A DNA stretch of 64,000 nt from Streptomyces tsukubensis (GCF_003932715.1 NZ_CP020700.1:1882501-1946500), one strand, 5' to 3'. Shown: positions 45,938 through 55,452, numbered from the stretch's first letter. Numbers and translations are program-made. Notes: a model not told the origin generated them from the letters alone.

Positions 45938-46881
45938 CCCTGGCGGGCGAGGTCCGCCGCGCCGACCAGGCCCGCGCGGTTGCCCAGTTCGGCCGCGAGG
46001 ACCTGGGCGTGCGGGCGCCACTGGGAGCCGACCAGCCAGCGCCGGAAGGACTTGCGGACGGGGTCGAGGACGAGTTCGCCCTCGTCGGAGACGCCGCCGC
46101 CGATGATGAACGCCGACGGGTCGAAGAGGGACGCGAGATCCGCGAGCCCCGCTCCCACCCAGCGGGCCAGCTCCCGGAAGGAGTCGACGGCGACCGTGTC
46201 GCCGCGTCGCGCCGCGGCGCTGATGTGCTGCCCCTGGATGCCGTCGACCGTGCCGTCGCCGAGACCGAGGAGGACCGCCGCCCGCTCCGGTGTCGCGGCC
46301 GCGCGCTGGCGGGCGTAGCGGACCAGGGCACGCCCGGAGGCGTACTGCTCCCAGCAGCCCTGGCTGCCGCAGCCGCAGAGCAGCCCGTCCGGGACGACCC
46401 GGACATGGCCGAATTCGGCGGCCACGCCGAAGCGTCCGCGGCGGAGCTTGTTGCCCATGATGATGCCGCCGCCGAGGCCGGTGCCGAGGGTGATGACGAT
46501 GACGTCGTGATGGCCCTGTCCGGCGCCGAAGCGGTACTCGCCCCAGGCCGCGGCGTTGGCGTCGTTCTCCACCACGACGGGCAGTCCGACGCGCTGCTCG
46601 ACCTTGTCCTTGAGCGGTTCGTGGCGCCAGTCGATATTGGGCGCGAAGATCACCGTGGCGCGTTTGTCGTCGACATAGCCCGCGGCACCGATGCCGACGG
46701 CCGCGATCTCCCCGCCGGTGCCCGCCCGCGCTCCGTCGACGGCGGCGCAGATGGCTTCGATGATGCCGTCGGCCGTCGGCGGGGTGGGAACGGTGTGGGT
46801 TTCGAGGACATTGCCCTCTTCGTCGACCACGCCCGCCGCGATCTTCGTTCCGCCGATGTCAACGCCGATGGTGAGTGCCAT
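45934..46881 (-). CDS. glkA: ROK-family glucokinase
   Basis: Phosphorylates glucose with ATP and, in Streptomyces, is needed for glucose repression. The 315 residues show the ATP loop IGVDIGGTKIAAGVV, sugar-binding VVENDANAAAWGEYR, and TLGTGLGGGII. The zinc motif is CGCGSQGCWEQYASG. ATG 46881 has AGGGGA upstream. The stop codon is made by the end of a MITE-like element, yet the protein ends at the expected GAADLARQG. Tandem GTGATCAC operators lie upstream. Confidence 0.96.
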   Translation of the reverse strand: MALTIGVDIGGTKIAAGVVDEEGNVLETHTVPTPPTADGIIEAICAAVDGARAGTGGEIAAVGIGAAGYVDDKRATVIFAPNIDWRHEPLKDKVEQRVGLPVVVENDANAAAWGEYRFGAGQGHHDVIVITLGTGLGGGIIMGNKLRRGRFGVAAEFGHVRVVPDGLLCGCGSQGCWEQYASGRALVRYARQRAAATPERAAVLLGLGDGTVDGIQGQHISAAARRGDTVAVDSFRELARWVGAGLADLASLFDPSAFIIGGGVSDEGELVLDPVRKSFRRWLVGSQWRPHAQVLAAELGNRAGLVGAADLARQG

Positions 46882-46957
46882 GTCCCCTGTTGTCCCTGCG
46901 ATCGGTTCGAGCCCGGACGGGGGCAACCGTACCGGAGCGGGGACCGTTTCCGGCCGG

Positions 46958-46981
46958 TTGTGATCACCGTTGTGATCACCG
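46958..46981. promoter_or_regulatory. Tandem 12-bp repeat TTGTGATCACCG before glkA
   Basis: Two exact head-to-tail copies (46958-46969 and 46970-46981), each with the palindrome GTGATCAC, 77 bp before the glkA start. Centres are 12 bp apart. Possible binding sites for a dimeric regulator. Confidence 0.6.
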
Positions 46982-47028
46982 GGGCACCGGTCGGGACCGG
47001 CCCGGGGCCGGGGCGGTCGGCGGGTCGT

Positions 47029-47532
47029 TCAGTCGTCGAGGTCGATCTTCTCGCCGGCCGCCGGGCCGTCGTCACCGCGGTCGTTGCGGCCGTCGTGCTC
47101 GCTGCGCTTTTCGCGGTCGCCGTCGCGGGAGGCGTCCGCCGGCTTCTCCGCGGTCGCGCCGCGGGTCCAGTGGTGCTCCTGGCCCTGGACGGCGGAGCGG
47201 TAGGCCGCGAGCAGTTCGCCCCCGGCTGCGGCGAGGTGGTCGAAGACCTGGGGGTTGCGTTCGATGACCGGCTCCACCGCCGACTTCGCCTGGTTCACGA
47301 ACTGCTGGACGGCGCTCTGCGCGGCCATCCCCGGCAGCGAGGACTGGAATTCGGTGACCTTGTCGGCCACGGCGCCGAACAGTTTGCGCAGCTCGTCGGC
47401 GGCCGTACCGGGCGGGGTCCCGTACTCCGCGCGGCGGCGCGCCTTCTCCGCCTCCAGATCCTCGGCACAGGCATCGCCCCAGGGGTCGGCGGTCACGTCG
47501 GCGTCGGCGGGACGTCCGGTGGCATCGCTCAT
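47029..47532 (-). CDS. DUF5304 protein
   Basis: The 167-residue actinobacterial protein has a conserved helical core (about 30-115), starting DPWGDACAEDLEAEKARRRAEYG and continuing ELRKLFGAVADKVTEFQSSL and VIERNPQVFDHLAAAGGELLAAYRSAV. A charged, disordered tail rich in Asp/Arg follows. Function unknown. ATG 47532 is chosen for CAGGAG 6 nt upstream. It lies downstream of the ArsA-like gene. Confidence 0.85.
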   Translation of the reverse strand: MSDATGRPADADVTADPWGDACAEDLEAEKARRRAEYGTPPGTAADELRKLFGAVADKVTEFQSSLPGMAAQSAVQQFVNQAKSAVEPVIERNPQVFDHLAAAGGELLAAYRSAVQGQEHHWTRGATAEKPADASRDGDREKRSEHDGRNDRGDDGPAAGEKIDLDD

Positions 47533-47597
47533 CTCGTACTCCTGCACAGGCGCGTCGGGTGGTCTCCTTCGACGGTACCCGACCCCGCGGGAAGCGT

Positions 47598-48800
47598 TCA
47601 GTCCCGCTCGGGCCAGAGCCCGGGATCCGGGGTGAAGCGGACGGTGAGCAGGCCGTCGGCGAGTGCGGCGCCGGTGACCGTGCAGCGGCGGAGCGCGGAC
47701 GGCAGCGGAACGATCCTGCGGAACGGGCCCACGGTGAGTACGAGTTCACGGCCGCGCCGCACCAGGCCGAGCCGGTCCTTGGTGGCACCGGGCAGGGGGA
47801 TGGTCCAGGTGAGGATGCCGTCCTCGGCCCGCCGGTCCTCGACTCCCTCGGCCGAGGGGCCGGGGCGGAGCGCCGCGGCGGCCGAAACCGGTACGGGCAC
47901 GGGCAGCCGGGCCAGATCGTCGGCGCCGCGCGGCTCGCGCCCCAGATGCGGCAGCCCGTGAGCCTCGCCCCACTCCTCCCATTCGCCCCATTCGTCCAGG
48001 CATTTGTTCTGCTCGGCGGTGAGGCCCGCCAGCCAGGGGTCGGCGGAGTGGGCGGGCAGCAGCCGGTTGGCGACCAGCGTGCCGACCCGCAGCCCGTGGA
48101 GCGCCAGCCCCGGCCGGGCGGCCCGCAGCGCGTCGGTGGCCGCCGGGGACGGCTCCGCGACCAGCAGCAGACCGGTCCCGGGGGCGGCGAGCAGCTCCTC
48201 CACGGCGGCCAGATCGCGGTCCCAGCCGGCGGCGGTGTCGTAGAGCCACTGCGCGGGCATCGGAACTCCGGCGAGCTGGGCCAGTACGGGCCGCAGGGCG
48301 CGGGCCGCCTGCCGCTCCGCAGGCAGCAGCCTGCGGAGATAGCGGCGCAGCTGTCCGGGCAGGGCGAGCAGGGCGACGCTCTCGGCGAGCGGCGGCAGAT
48401 CGACCACGACGAGATCGGGTGCCGTGTCCCCACGGGTATGCCGGGCGATCGCCCTGAGCAGGGCGAACTGTTCGCTGCCGGGGAGTTCCGTCAGTTCCTC
48501 CCCGGCGAGCGGGGCGGCGCCGAGGAGTTCGAGGGCCGCACCGGCCCGCTCCTGGAAGGCGAGGAACTCGGTACGGAAGTCGGCGCCCGCGTCGATCCGC
48601 GCCACCCACAGTCCGGGAGCGGACTCGCCGGGCACGGCCGACGGCGGCGCGTCGAGTCCGAGGACGGCCGCCAGGGCCTCGCCCGGCTCGGGCGACAGCA
48701 GCAGGGTGCGGCGTCCGCCGCGGGCCGCGGCCAGCGCGGTCGCCGCCGCGACGGTGGTACGGCCCGCGCCGCCGAGCCCGGTGACGAGGACCGTCCGCAT
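47598..48800 (-). CDS. ArsA/GET3-like ATPase homologue with altered P-loop
   Basis: The 400-residue protein has the fold of ArsA/GET3-type ATPases (VLVTGLGGAGRTTVAAATALAAA; DLVVVDLPPLAESVALL; LLVAEPSPAATDALR; VANRLLPA). The deviant P-loop consensus KGGVGKT is altered to GLGGAGRT: both the intersubunit signature Lys and the P-loop Lys are missing (Arg in the latter). The C-terminal ~80 residues form an extra beta-rich domain. The start overlaps the SRPBCC gene by 1 nt. Its function is probably binding rather than ATP-driven transport. Confidence 0.87.
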   Translation of the reverse strand: MRTVLVTGLGGAGRTTVAAATALAAARGGRRTLLLSPEPGEALAAVLGLDAPPSAVPGESAPGLWVARIDAGADFRTEFLAFQERAGAALELLGAAPLAGEELTELPGSEQFALLRAIARHTRGDTAPDLVVVDLPPLAESVALLALPGQLRRYLRRLLPAERQAARALRPVLAQLAGVPMPAQWLYDTAAGWDRDLAAVEELLAAPGTGLLLVAEPSPAATDALRAARPGLALHGLRVGTLVANRLLPAHSADPWLAGLTAEQNKCLDEWGEWEEWGEAHGLPHLGREPRGADDLARLPVPVPVSAAAALRPGPSAEGVEDRRAEDGILTWTIPLPGATKDRLGLVRRGRELVLTVGPFRRIVPLPSALRRCTVTGAALADGLLTVRFTPDPGLWPERD

Positions 48801-49249
48801 CAGACCGCGGATCCGCTCTCGACGCGCTTCTTCAGCCCGTCGAGGGCACGGTCGATGATGACCTTCTCGGCCTTGCGCTTGATCATGCCGAGCATGGGGA
48901 TCTTGACGTCCACGGTGAGCCGGTAGGTGACTTCGGTGCGGTCGCCGCCGTCCACCGGGCGCAGGGTGTACGAGCCGTCGATGGCCCGCAGCATCTGGGA
49001 CTTCACCAGGGTCCAGCTCACCTGGTCGGGGCCGCCCCAGGTGTACGCGAGGGTGTGGTCGTCCTTGATGGCTCCGGCGTCGAGGACCAGCCGGACCTCC
49101 TCGGCCCGCCCTTCCGCGTCCCGGGAGACCACCTCGGCCAGCTTCACCTCTCCGGTCCACTCGGGGTAGCGGTCGAAGTCCGAGATCACATCCATGACTT
49201 CGGCGGGCGCCGCGTCGATGATGATGCTTGAGCTGGTGTGTTCCGCCAT
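48800..49249 (-). CDS. SRPBCC/START-family lipid-binding protein
   Basis: The 149-residue helix-grip protein of the polyketide cyclase/dehydrase group begins EHTSSSIIIDAAPAEVMDVISDFDRYPEWTGEVK. The long C-terminal helix (AEKVIIDRALDGLKKRVES) closes the cavity. Such proteins bind hydrophobic ligands. Coupled by a 1-nt overlap to the ArsA-like gene, suggesting one functional unit. Confidence 0.92.
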   Translation of the reverse strand: MAEHTSSSIIIDAAPAEVMDVISDFDRYPEWTGEVKLAEVVSRDAEGRAEEVRLVLDAGAIKDDHTLAYTWGGPDQVSWTLVKSQMLRAIDGSYTLRPVDGGDRTEVTYRLTVDVKIPMLGMIKRKAEKVIIDRALDGLKKRVESGSAV

Positions 49250-49421
49250 CGCCGCGGCTCCTCACAGTGCGGTACCCGGCCCGGACACGGACGGACGCCG
49301 CACGTCCCGGGGTGAAGGGGTGAATATGTGGTGTGCAGGCTATCGCGACCGGGAAGGCACCCGGTCCACACCCCGGACGATCACGCGGGGGCCGGGGAGC
49401 GCGGGAACCGTACTCCCCGGA

Positions 49422-50204
49422 TCACCACTGCAGGGTCCACGGCCGCCCGGTCGACGCGAAGTGCCCGACGTTGACGCACTCGGTCGCGCCGACCCGCATC
49501 CGGGACACCAGTGGCTGGTGGACATGGCCGAAGAGGGCGTACCGGGGCCGTACCCGGTGGATCGCGTCCAGCAGTGCCGTACTGCCGCGTTCGAAGCGGC
49601 GGGCGACCGTGTCGTAGGTCAGCTCCGGCACCTCGGGCGGGATGTGCGAGCAGAGCACGTCGACCTCGCCGAGGGCCTCGACCTTCGCCGCGTACTCCTC
49701 GTCGGAGATCTCGTACGGCGTGCGCTGCGGGGTGGTCAGCCCGCCGCCGACGAAGCCGAAGACCAGACCGCCGATCTCGGTCCGCTCGCCGTCGAGGACG
49801 GTGACACCGGGGCGGGCGTACTCGGGCCAGAGCCCCGGGATGTCGACGTTCCCGTAGGTGGCGTACGTCGGGGTGGGGAAGGCCGCGAACAGTTCCGCGT
49901 ACTGGCGGCGGACCGCGTCCTCGATCAGCGCCTCCCGGCTCCCGCCGTCGGGGTCGAGTCCGGCCCAGAGGCTCCGGGCCAGGTCACGGGCCTCCTCGTA
50001 GCGGCGGGCGGTGCGCAGGGAGACGATCAGATCGGCGTTCTCGACGCCGAAGAGATCGGGGAAGATCCCCCGTGAACGATCGTGGTAGTCGAGGAAGAGG
50101 ACGAGGTCGCCCAGGCAGACCAGGGCATCGGCACCGGCGCCCGCGGCGGCGAGATCCGCCGCGTTGCCGTGCACATCGCTGACGACATTGACCCGTGTGC
50201 TCAC
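49422..50204 (-). CDS. Calcineurin-like metallophosphoesterase
   Basis: The 260-residue phosphoesterase has the metal blocks VVSDVHGNA, CLGDLVLF, ATYGNVD (GNH variant), SHIPPE and GHVH. The core is of the YfcE/MPE type. The GNH motif reads GNVD here, so one usual His is changed. Substrate unknown. GTG 50204 has GGGGAGGG 9 nt upstream. The upstream 298 bp to the next gene (divergent) show nothing firm. Confidence 0.9.
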   Translation of the reverse strand: MSTRVNVVSDVHGNAADLAAAGAGADALVCLGDLVLFLDYHDRSRGIFPDLFGVENADLIVSLRTARRYEEARDLARSLWAGLDPDGGSREALIEDAVRRQYAELFAAFPTPTYATYGNVDIPGLWPEYARPGVTVLDGERTEIGGLVFGFVGGGLTTPQRTPYEISDEEYAAKVEALGEVDVLCSHIPPEVPELTYDTVARRFERGSTALLDAIHRVRPRYALFGHVHQPLVSRMRVGATECVNVGHFASTGRPWTLQW

Positions 50205-50502
50205 TCGTACGCCCTCCCCTGACTCCGTCCGGCCCCGGCGATCAACCCTAGCTCTGTGCGCCCGGCGCGCGCCGGGCCCGCGCGCCGGACCTGCCGTTCT
50301 TCCGCGTACCGGCAACCGTCGACTACCGTGGGCACCGGTCGTGTCTTGTGGATCTGCGGTACGCCGGTGCCGGCGGGTGTGACGCACGGAACATCTGGCC
50401 GGAACCCCCTACCCGGAACGGACTACCGCTGGGTAACGTCCGGGCAGCCCAGTGCACCCGCCACGAAGCTGTGGCGCCGGCGCCCGATGAGGAGCAGCAG
50501 TC

Positions 50503-52308
50503 TTGCGCGAGTTCAGCCTTCCGGCCCTGTACGAGGTCCCTGCCGACGGAAACCTGACGGACCTCATCCACCGCAACGCCGCTCAGCACCCCGATGTCGC
50601 GGTCATGGGCCGCCGGACGGACAGCGGCTGGACCGATGTCACCGCCCGGCAGTTCCTCGCCGAGGTGCGTGCCGCCGCCAAGGGCCTGATCGCCTCCGGC
50701 GTCGGCCCCGGCGACCGGGTGGCCCTGATGTCCCGCACCCGCTACGAGTGGGTTCTGCTCGATTTCGCGATCTGGAGCGCGGGCGCGGTGTCCGTGCCCG
50801 TGTACGAGACCAGCTCGGCCGAGCAGATCGCGTGGATCCTCTCCGACTCCGGGGCGGTCGCCATCGCCGTCGAGAGCGCGACGCACGCGGCGGCCGTCGC
50901 CTCCGTCCGGGACGACCTGCCGAAACTGCGCTCCGTCTGGCGTATCGACGAAGGCGCCGTCGACGAGCTGACCGCGGCGGGCGCGGAGGTCTCCGATGCG
51001 GAGGTCGACGAGCGCGGCGGCAGCCTCAAGGCCGACGACGTCGCGACCATCGTCTACACCTCGGGGACGACCGGGCGGCCGCGGGGCTGCGTCCTGACCC
51101 ACCGGGCGTTCTTCGCCGAATGCGGCAACATCGTGGAGCGCCTCAAGCCGCTCTTCCGGACCGGCGACAGCTCCGTCCTGCTCTTCCTGCCCGCCGCGCA
51201 CGTCTTCGGGCGGATGACCGAGCTGGCCGCGGTCATGGCACCCATCAAACTGGGCACCCTCCCCGACATCAAGACCCTCACCGACGATCTGGCCGCCTTC
51301 CGGCCCACCGTGATACTCGGCGTGCCGCGGGTCTTCGAGAAGGTCTACAACGCGGCGCGGGCGAAGGCCCAGGCCGACGGCAAGGGCAAGATCTTCGACC
51401 GGGCGGCCCTGACCGCCATCGCCTACAGCAAGGCCCAGGACGGCCCGCAGGGCCCCTCCCTGGGGCTCCGCCTCAAGCACGCCGTCTTCGACAAGCTCGT
51501 CTACCGCAAGCTCCGGGCGGTGCTCGGCGGCCGCGGCGAGTACGCGATCTCCGGCGGCGCGCCCCTCGGCGAACGCCTCGGGCACTTCTTCCGCGGTATC
51601 GGCTTCACCGTCCTGGAGGGCTACGGGCTCACCGAGTCCTGCGCGGCGACCGCCTTCAACCCCTGGGACCGGCAGAAGATCGGCACGGTCGGCCAGCCGC
51701 TGCCCGGCACGGTGGTACGGATCGCGGACGACGGCGAGGTACTGCTCCACGGCGAGCACCTCTTCGAGGGCTACTGGAACAACGAGGCGGCGACCGCGGA
51801 AGCTCTCCGCGACGGCTGGTTCCACACCGGTGACATCGGCACCCTCGACGAGGACGGCTACCTCTCCATCACGGGCCGGAAGAAGGAGATCCTGGTGACC
51901 GCGGGCGGCAAGAACGTCGCCCCGGCGGTCATCGAGGACCGGATCCGGGCGCATGCCCTGATCGCCGAATGCATGGTCGTCGGCGACGGCCGGCCGTTCG
52001 TGGGCGCGCTCATCACCCTCGACGAGGAGTTCCTGGGCCGCTGGGCCGCGGGGCGCGGCAAGCCCGCCGGGTCGACCGCGGAGTCGCTGCGCGACGACCC
52101 CGAGCTGCTGGCGGAGATCCAGCGCGCGGTCGACGACGGCAACGCGGCGGTGTCCAAGGCGGAGTCGGTACGGAAGTTCCGGCTGCTGGGGGCGCAGTTC
52201 ACGGAGGAGGCGGGTCATTTGACGCCGTCGCTGAAGCTGAAGCGGAGCGTCGTGGCGAAGGACTTCGCGGAGGAGATCGAATCCCTCTACGGGACCGCGT
52301 CTCGTTAA
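50503..52308 (+). CDS. Long-chain fatty acid-CoA ligase (AMP-binding)
   Basis: Activates a fatty acid to acyl-CoA through an acyl-AMP. The 601-residue ANL enzyme has VYTSGTTGRPRGCVLTH, LPAAHVFGRM, the adenylate motif EGYGLTESCA, DGWFHTGDIG and the catalytic Lys region GRKKEILVTAGGKNV. It resembles mycobacterial FadD15 and S. coelicolor long-chain ligases. The start is TTG 50503, with GAGGAG 8 nt upstream. A repeat-rich gap follows. Confidence 0.95.
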   Translation: MREFSLPALYEVPADGNLTDLIHRNAAQHPDVAVMGRRTDSGWTDVTARQFLAEVRAAAKGLIASGVGPGDRVALMSRTRYEWVLLDFAIWSAGAVSVPVYETSSAEQIAWILSDSGAVAIAVESATHAAAVASVRDDLPKLRSVWRIDEGAVDELTAAGAEVSDAEVDERGGSLKADDVATIVYTSGTTGRPRGCVLTHRAFFAECGNIVERLKPLFRTGDSSVLLFLPAAHVFGRMTELAAVMAPIKLGTLPDIKTLTDDLAAFRPTVILGVPRVFEKVYNAARAKAQADGKGKIFDRAALTAIAYSKAQDGPQGPSLGLRLKHAVFDKLVYRKLRAVLGGRGEYAISGGAPLGERLGHFFRGIGFTVLEGYGLTESCAATAFNPWDRQKIGTVGQPLPGTVVRIADDGEVLLHGEHLFEGYWNNEAATAEALRDGWFHTGDIGTLDEDGYLSITGRKKEILVTAGGKNVAPAVIEDRIRAHALIAECMVVGDGRPFVGALITLDEEFLGRWAAGRGKPAGSTAESLRDDPELLAEIQRAVDDGNAAVSKAESVRKFRLLGAQFTEEAGHLTPSLKLKRSVVAKDFAEEIESLYGTASR

Positions 52309-52819
52309 GGGGCGGGGGCGGCGAGCGCCGTTGGTGGCTGATGTTGCGTGTCCGGCCGCGGGCCGTGGGTGGCTGGTCGCGCAGTTCCTCCCCCTACGCC
52401 TGGCGGCGTGGGAGGTGCCCCCACCTACGCCTTCGGCAATGGGGGGACCCCCAGCGCCCCTGGGTTGCCTGACTCACCGCCCCTGAGAAGGACCGCTCCC
52501 GGTGCTCTGGAACCCCTCCCCGGTGACGCGCAACGACACCGAGGACCTTGGGACCTGATCATGCGGGGATCACGTGGGAGGGGGGTGCAGGGTCGCCCCC
52601 GCAGTGGACCTGCGACAAGACCGGACGCGCTTCGGGGCAGTGCATCGCAGGCCGCGAGGAGGTGAGCCCGGAGGCCACCGACCCACCCGCACCCGACAAG
52701 GTCGGTGACCTACCCCACGGAGTGACAGGACTCAACCGCACAAGAGACCCGCACCGGGCCGGGGGCGGCAGGAGCAGCCCGCACCCCGCGGGCAACGGCA
52801 CCCCCACCCCCGGGGCCCG
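52309..52819. repeat. 511-bp intergenic region with Streptomyces-type repeat
   Basis: The first ~190 bp hold pieces of a widely dispersed Streptomyces repeat (CGCGCAGTTCC at about 52378 and CGCCCCTGAGAAGG at about 52480), split by a segment with palindromic arms GGGAGGTGCCCCC and GGGGGGACCCCC. The remaining ~300 bp encode no credible gene; frames there have atypical codon use. Confidence 0.55.
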
Positions 52820-53974
52820 CTATAGGAGCGCCCGCAGCCTCGTCGCCAGCAGGTCCCAGCGCCACTTCTCCTCCACCCACCGGCGCCCCCTGGCGCCCAT
52901 GCGCCGCCGCAACTCCTCGTCCGCCAGCAGGGTCACGATCCGCTCCGCCGACTCCGCCACCGCCGCCTCGTCGGTGCCGCCGCGCACCACCCAGCCGGTC
53001 TCGCCGTTCAGCACGGCGTCCGGCGCGCCGCCCGAGTCGCCCGCGACGACGGGGAGGCCGGTCGCGGACGCCTCCAGGTAGACGATCCCGAGCCCTTCGA
53101 CGTCGAGTCCGCCGCGCCGGGTCCGGCAGGGCATGGCGAAGACGTCTCCGGCGCCGTAGTGGGCGGGGAGCTGGTCCCAGGGCACGGCGCCGGTGAAGCG
53201 TACGGATGCGGTGACGCCCGTGTTCTCGGCGAGTCGCCGCAGGTCGTTCTCGTAGGGTCCGCCGCCGACGATCAGGAGGACGGTGCCGGGGATCTGGGCG
53301 AGGATCCGCGGCATGGCGCGGATCAGGGTGTCCTGGCCCTTGCGGGGGACGAGCCGGGACACGCAGACCACGACGGGCCGGTCCGTGAGGCCGAGGCGTT
53401 CGCGTACGGCCGCACCGCCGGAGCCGGGGTGGAAGGTCTTCTCGTCGACGCCGGGCGGGAGCTGGACCATCCGTGCGGCGGCGGCGGGGGTGAGCGCGGC
53501 GGCGATGCGGGAGCGGGTGTACTCGCCGAGGTAGGTGATCGTGTCGGTGCCTTCGCCGATGCGGCGGAGCAGTTGCCGGGCGGCGGGCAGCTGGGCCCAG
53601 CCCGCTTCGTGGCCGTGGGAGGTGGCGACGATCCGGTCGGCTCCGGCCTTGCGCAGGGCGGGGCCCATCAGCCCGAGGGGGGCGGCCGCGCCGAACCAGA
53701 CCGAGGTGCACCGGTGTTCCCGCAGGAGTGCGCCGGCGCGGGCGGTGACGCGGGGGGTGGGCAGCAGCATCGTGGTGCGGTCCCGTACGACGGTGAACGG
53801 CTGCTCCGCGTCGAAGGCGGCGGTCGCCTCGGCTCCTTCGGGGCCCCGCTTCCAGGTGGAGGCGTAGACGACGAGCCGGTCGGGGTCGAGTCGCAGGGCC
53901 ATGTTGTGCAGGAACGCCTGGATGCCACCGGGCCGCGGGGGAAAGTCGTTGGTCACGATCAGGGTCTTGTGCAT
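52820..53974 (-). CDS. GT4-family glycosyltransferase (PimB-like)
   Basis: The 384-residue glycosyltransferase has an N-terminal acceptor domain beginning TLIVTNDFPPRPGGIQAFLHNMA and a C-terminal GT4 domain with VSRLVPRKGQDTLIRAMP, IVGGGPYENDLRRLAE and EGLGIVYLEASATGLPVVAGDSGG (E-x7-E). It resembles the mannosyltransferase that adds the second mannose to phosphatidylinositol monomannoside. The ATG has no ribosome site; TACTGT ends 9 nt upstream. The next gene is a divergent GT87 protein. Confidence 0.9.
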   Translation of the reverse strand: MHKTLIVTNDFPPRPGGIQAFLHNMALRLDPDRLVVYASTWKRGPEGAEATAAFDAEQPFTVVRDRTTMLLPTPRVTARAGALLREHRCTSVWFGAAAPLGLMGPALRKAGADRIVATSHGHEAGWAQLPAARQLLRRIGEGTDTITYLGEYTRSRIAAALTPAAAARMVQLPPGVDEKTFHPGSGGAAVRERLGLTDRPVVVCVSRLVPRKGQDTLIRAMPRILAQIPGTVLLIVGGGPYENDLRRLAENTGVTASVRFTGAVPWDQLPAHYGAGDVFAMPCRTRRGGLDVEGLGIVYLEASATGLPVVAGDSGGAPDAVLNGETGWVVRGGTDEAAVAESAERIVTLLADEELRRRMGARGRRWVEEKWRWDLLATRLRALL

Positions 53975-54150
53975 CGTGGGCCGACAGTACCAATCGGGTC
54001 CGTACCGGCCCCGGCACACCCGGTCCCGGCACACCCGGCCGGGGTGCGTCCGGCCGTGCCTCACGGTCCGGCGTGCCGGGCGGCTGCATCATGTGCGGGG
54101 TGCGGCCGCCTCGGGAGCGGGCGTGGCATCTGCCGGGAGAAGGGGCGGCC

Positions 54151-55452
54151 ATGACCGACGGGCGGCGCAGGGGTGTCACGGGGTGCACCGGGCGGGCCTT
54201 GGGCGCGATCGCCGCCGGGTGGCTGCTGACCCGGGCCGTTCTGCTGGTGTGCGTGTTCGGGCTGGTGACCGTGCCCGGCCCGGACGTCACGTCGGACGTC
54301 TCGGTGATCTACCGGGGCTGGTACGAGGTGCTGCGTACCGGCGTGTTCCCGGTGGACGACGTCACCTGGCAGTATCCGCCGGCCGCGGCGCTCGCGATCC
54401 TCTCGCCGTCGCTGCTGCCGTTCCTCGACTACACGGCCGCGTTCTTCGTCCTCGCGCTGTTGTGCGATGCGGTGGTGCTGGTGCTGCTGCTGGGCGCGGC
54501 CCGCCGTCCGGGGGGTTCGGTGCGGGGGGTGTGGGTGTGGGTGGCGGGGGTGCCGTTGCTGGGTCCGACCGCGTACGCCCGGTACGACCTGATGGTGACC
54601 GCGGTCGCCGTGGGGGCGCTGCTGGCGGGGGTGCGGCGGCCCGGGCTGATGGGTGCCCTGGTGGCGGTGGGTGCGCTGGTGAAGGTGTGGCCGGTGCTGC
54701 TGTTGACGGGGGTGGCCCGGGCGCGGGTGTGGTGGGCGGCGGCGGTGACGGCCGTGGTGGTGCTGGTCGCGGCGCTCGCCGTGCCGGGTGCCTTCGGTTT
54801 CCTGGCGCATCAGCGGGACCGGGGTACGGAGGTGGAGTCGCTGGGGGCGCTGGTGTTCCACGTCTGGCGGCTGGTGGGCGACTGGGAGGGGCAGGTGCTG
54901 CTGCACTACGGCTCGCTGGAGTTCCTCGGGCCGTATGTCCCGCTGGTCTCGGGTGTCGCTCTGGGGCTGGCGGCGGTGGCGCTGGGCTGGCTGGTGCTGT
55001 GGCGGCTGCGCGCGGCGACGGCGGCGGGTGCCGGGCTCGGGGCCGTACCCGGTGTGGTGCCGGACGCCGCGTTCACGGCCGTGCTGCTGTTCACCACCAC
55101 GAGCCGGGTGATCAGCCCCCAGTATCTGCTGTGGCTGGTCGGTCTGGCGGCCGTCTGTCTGCTGCGCCGCCCGGCGCGGATGACGCTGCCCGCCGTACTG
55201 GTACTGGCGGCGACGGCGGTGACGGTGCTGGAGTTTCCGCTCTACTTCGACGAGGTGGTGGCGAGCCGCCCGGCGGGGGTGGCGCTGATCCTGGTCCGCA
55301 ACGCCCTGCTGGTCGCCGCGGCGCTGACCGCCTGCCGGGGGCTGTGGCGCGCTGTCGCGGAAGCGGGAACCGTGACCAACCCGGCGGATACCGACACCGC
55401 GGCGGCCGTTATGCCAGCCGGTCCCGCAGATAGTCGCGCCAGCGCGCGGTGA
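54151..55452 (+). CDS. GT87-family membrane glycosyltransferase
   Basis: The 433-residue integral membrane protein has about ten helices and an early acidic motif in VPGPDVTSDVSVIYRGWYEVL. A WQYPPAAALAILS block and the block TTTSRVISPQYLLWL are typical of the polyprenyl-phosphate-mannose-dependent GT87 (DUF2029) group. The substrate is probably an extracellular mannosylated lipid, by homology only. AGAAGGGG is about 7 nt before the ATG. The 3' end overlaps the convergent lipoprotein gene by 44 bp. Confidence 0.88.
   Translation: MTDGRRRGVTGCTGRALGAIAAGWLLTRAVLLVCVFGLVTVPGPDVTSDVSVIYRGWYEVLRTGVFPVDDVTWQYPPAAALAILSPSLLPFLDYTAAFFVLALLCDAVVLVLLLGAARRPGGSVRGVWVWVAGVPLLGPTAYARYDLMVTAVAVGALLAGVRRPGLMGALVAVGALVKVWPVLLLTGVARARVWWAAAVTAVVVLVAALAVPGAFGFLAHQRDRGTEVESLGALVFHVWRLVGDWEGQVLLHYGSLEFLGPYVPLVSGVALGLAAVALGWLVLWRLRAATAAGAGLGAVPGVVPDAAFTAVLLFTTTSRVISPQYLLWLVGLAAVCLLRRPARMTLPAVLVLAATAVTVLEFPLYFDEVVASRPAGVALILVRNALLVAAALTACRGLWRAVAEAGTVTNPADTDTAAAVMPAGPADSRASAR

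Noticed and set aside
52548..53081. Possible small protein in the repeat region
   Set aside because: Runs into the GT4 gene in the opposite strand; composition and lack of ribosome site argue against it.
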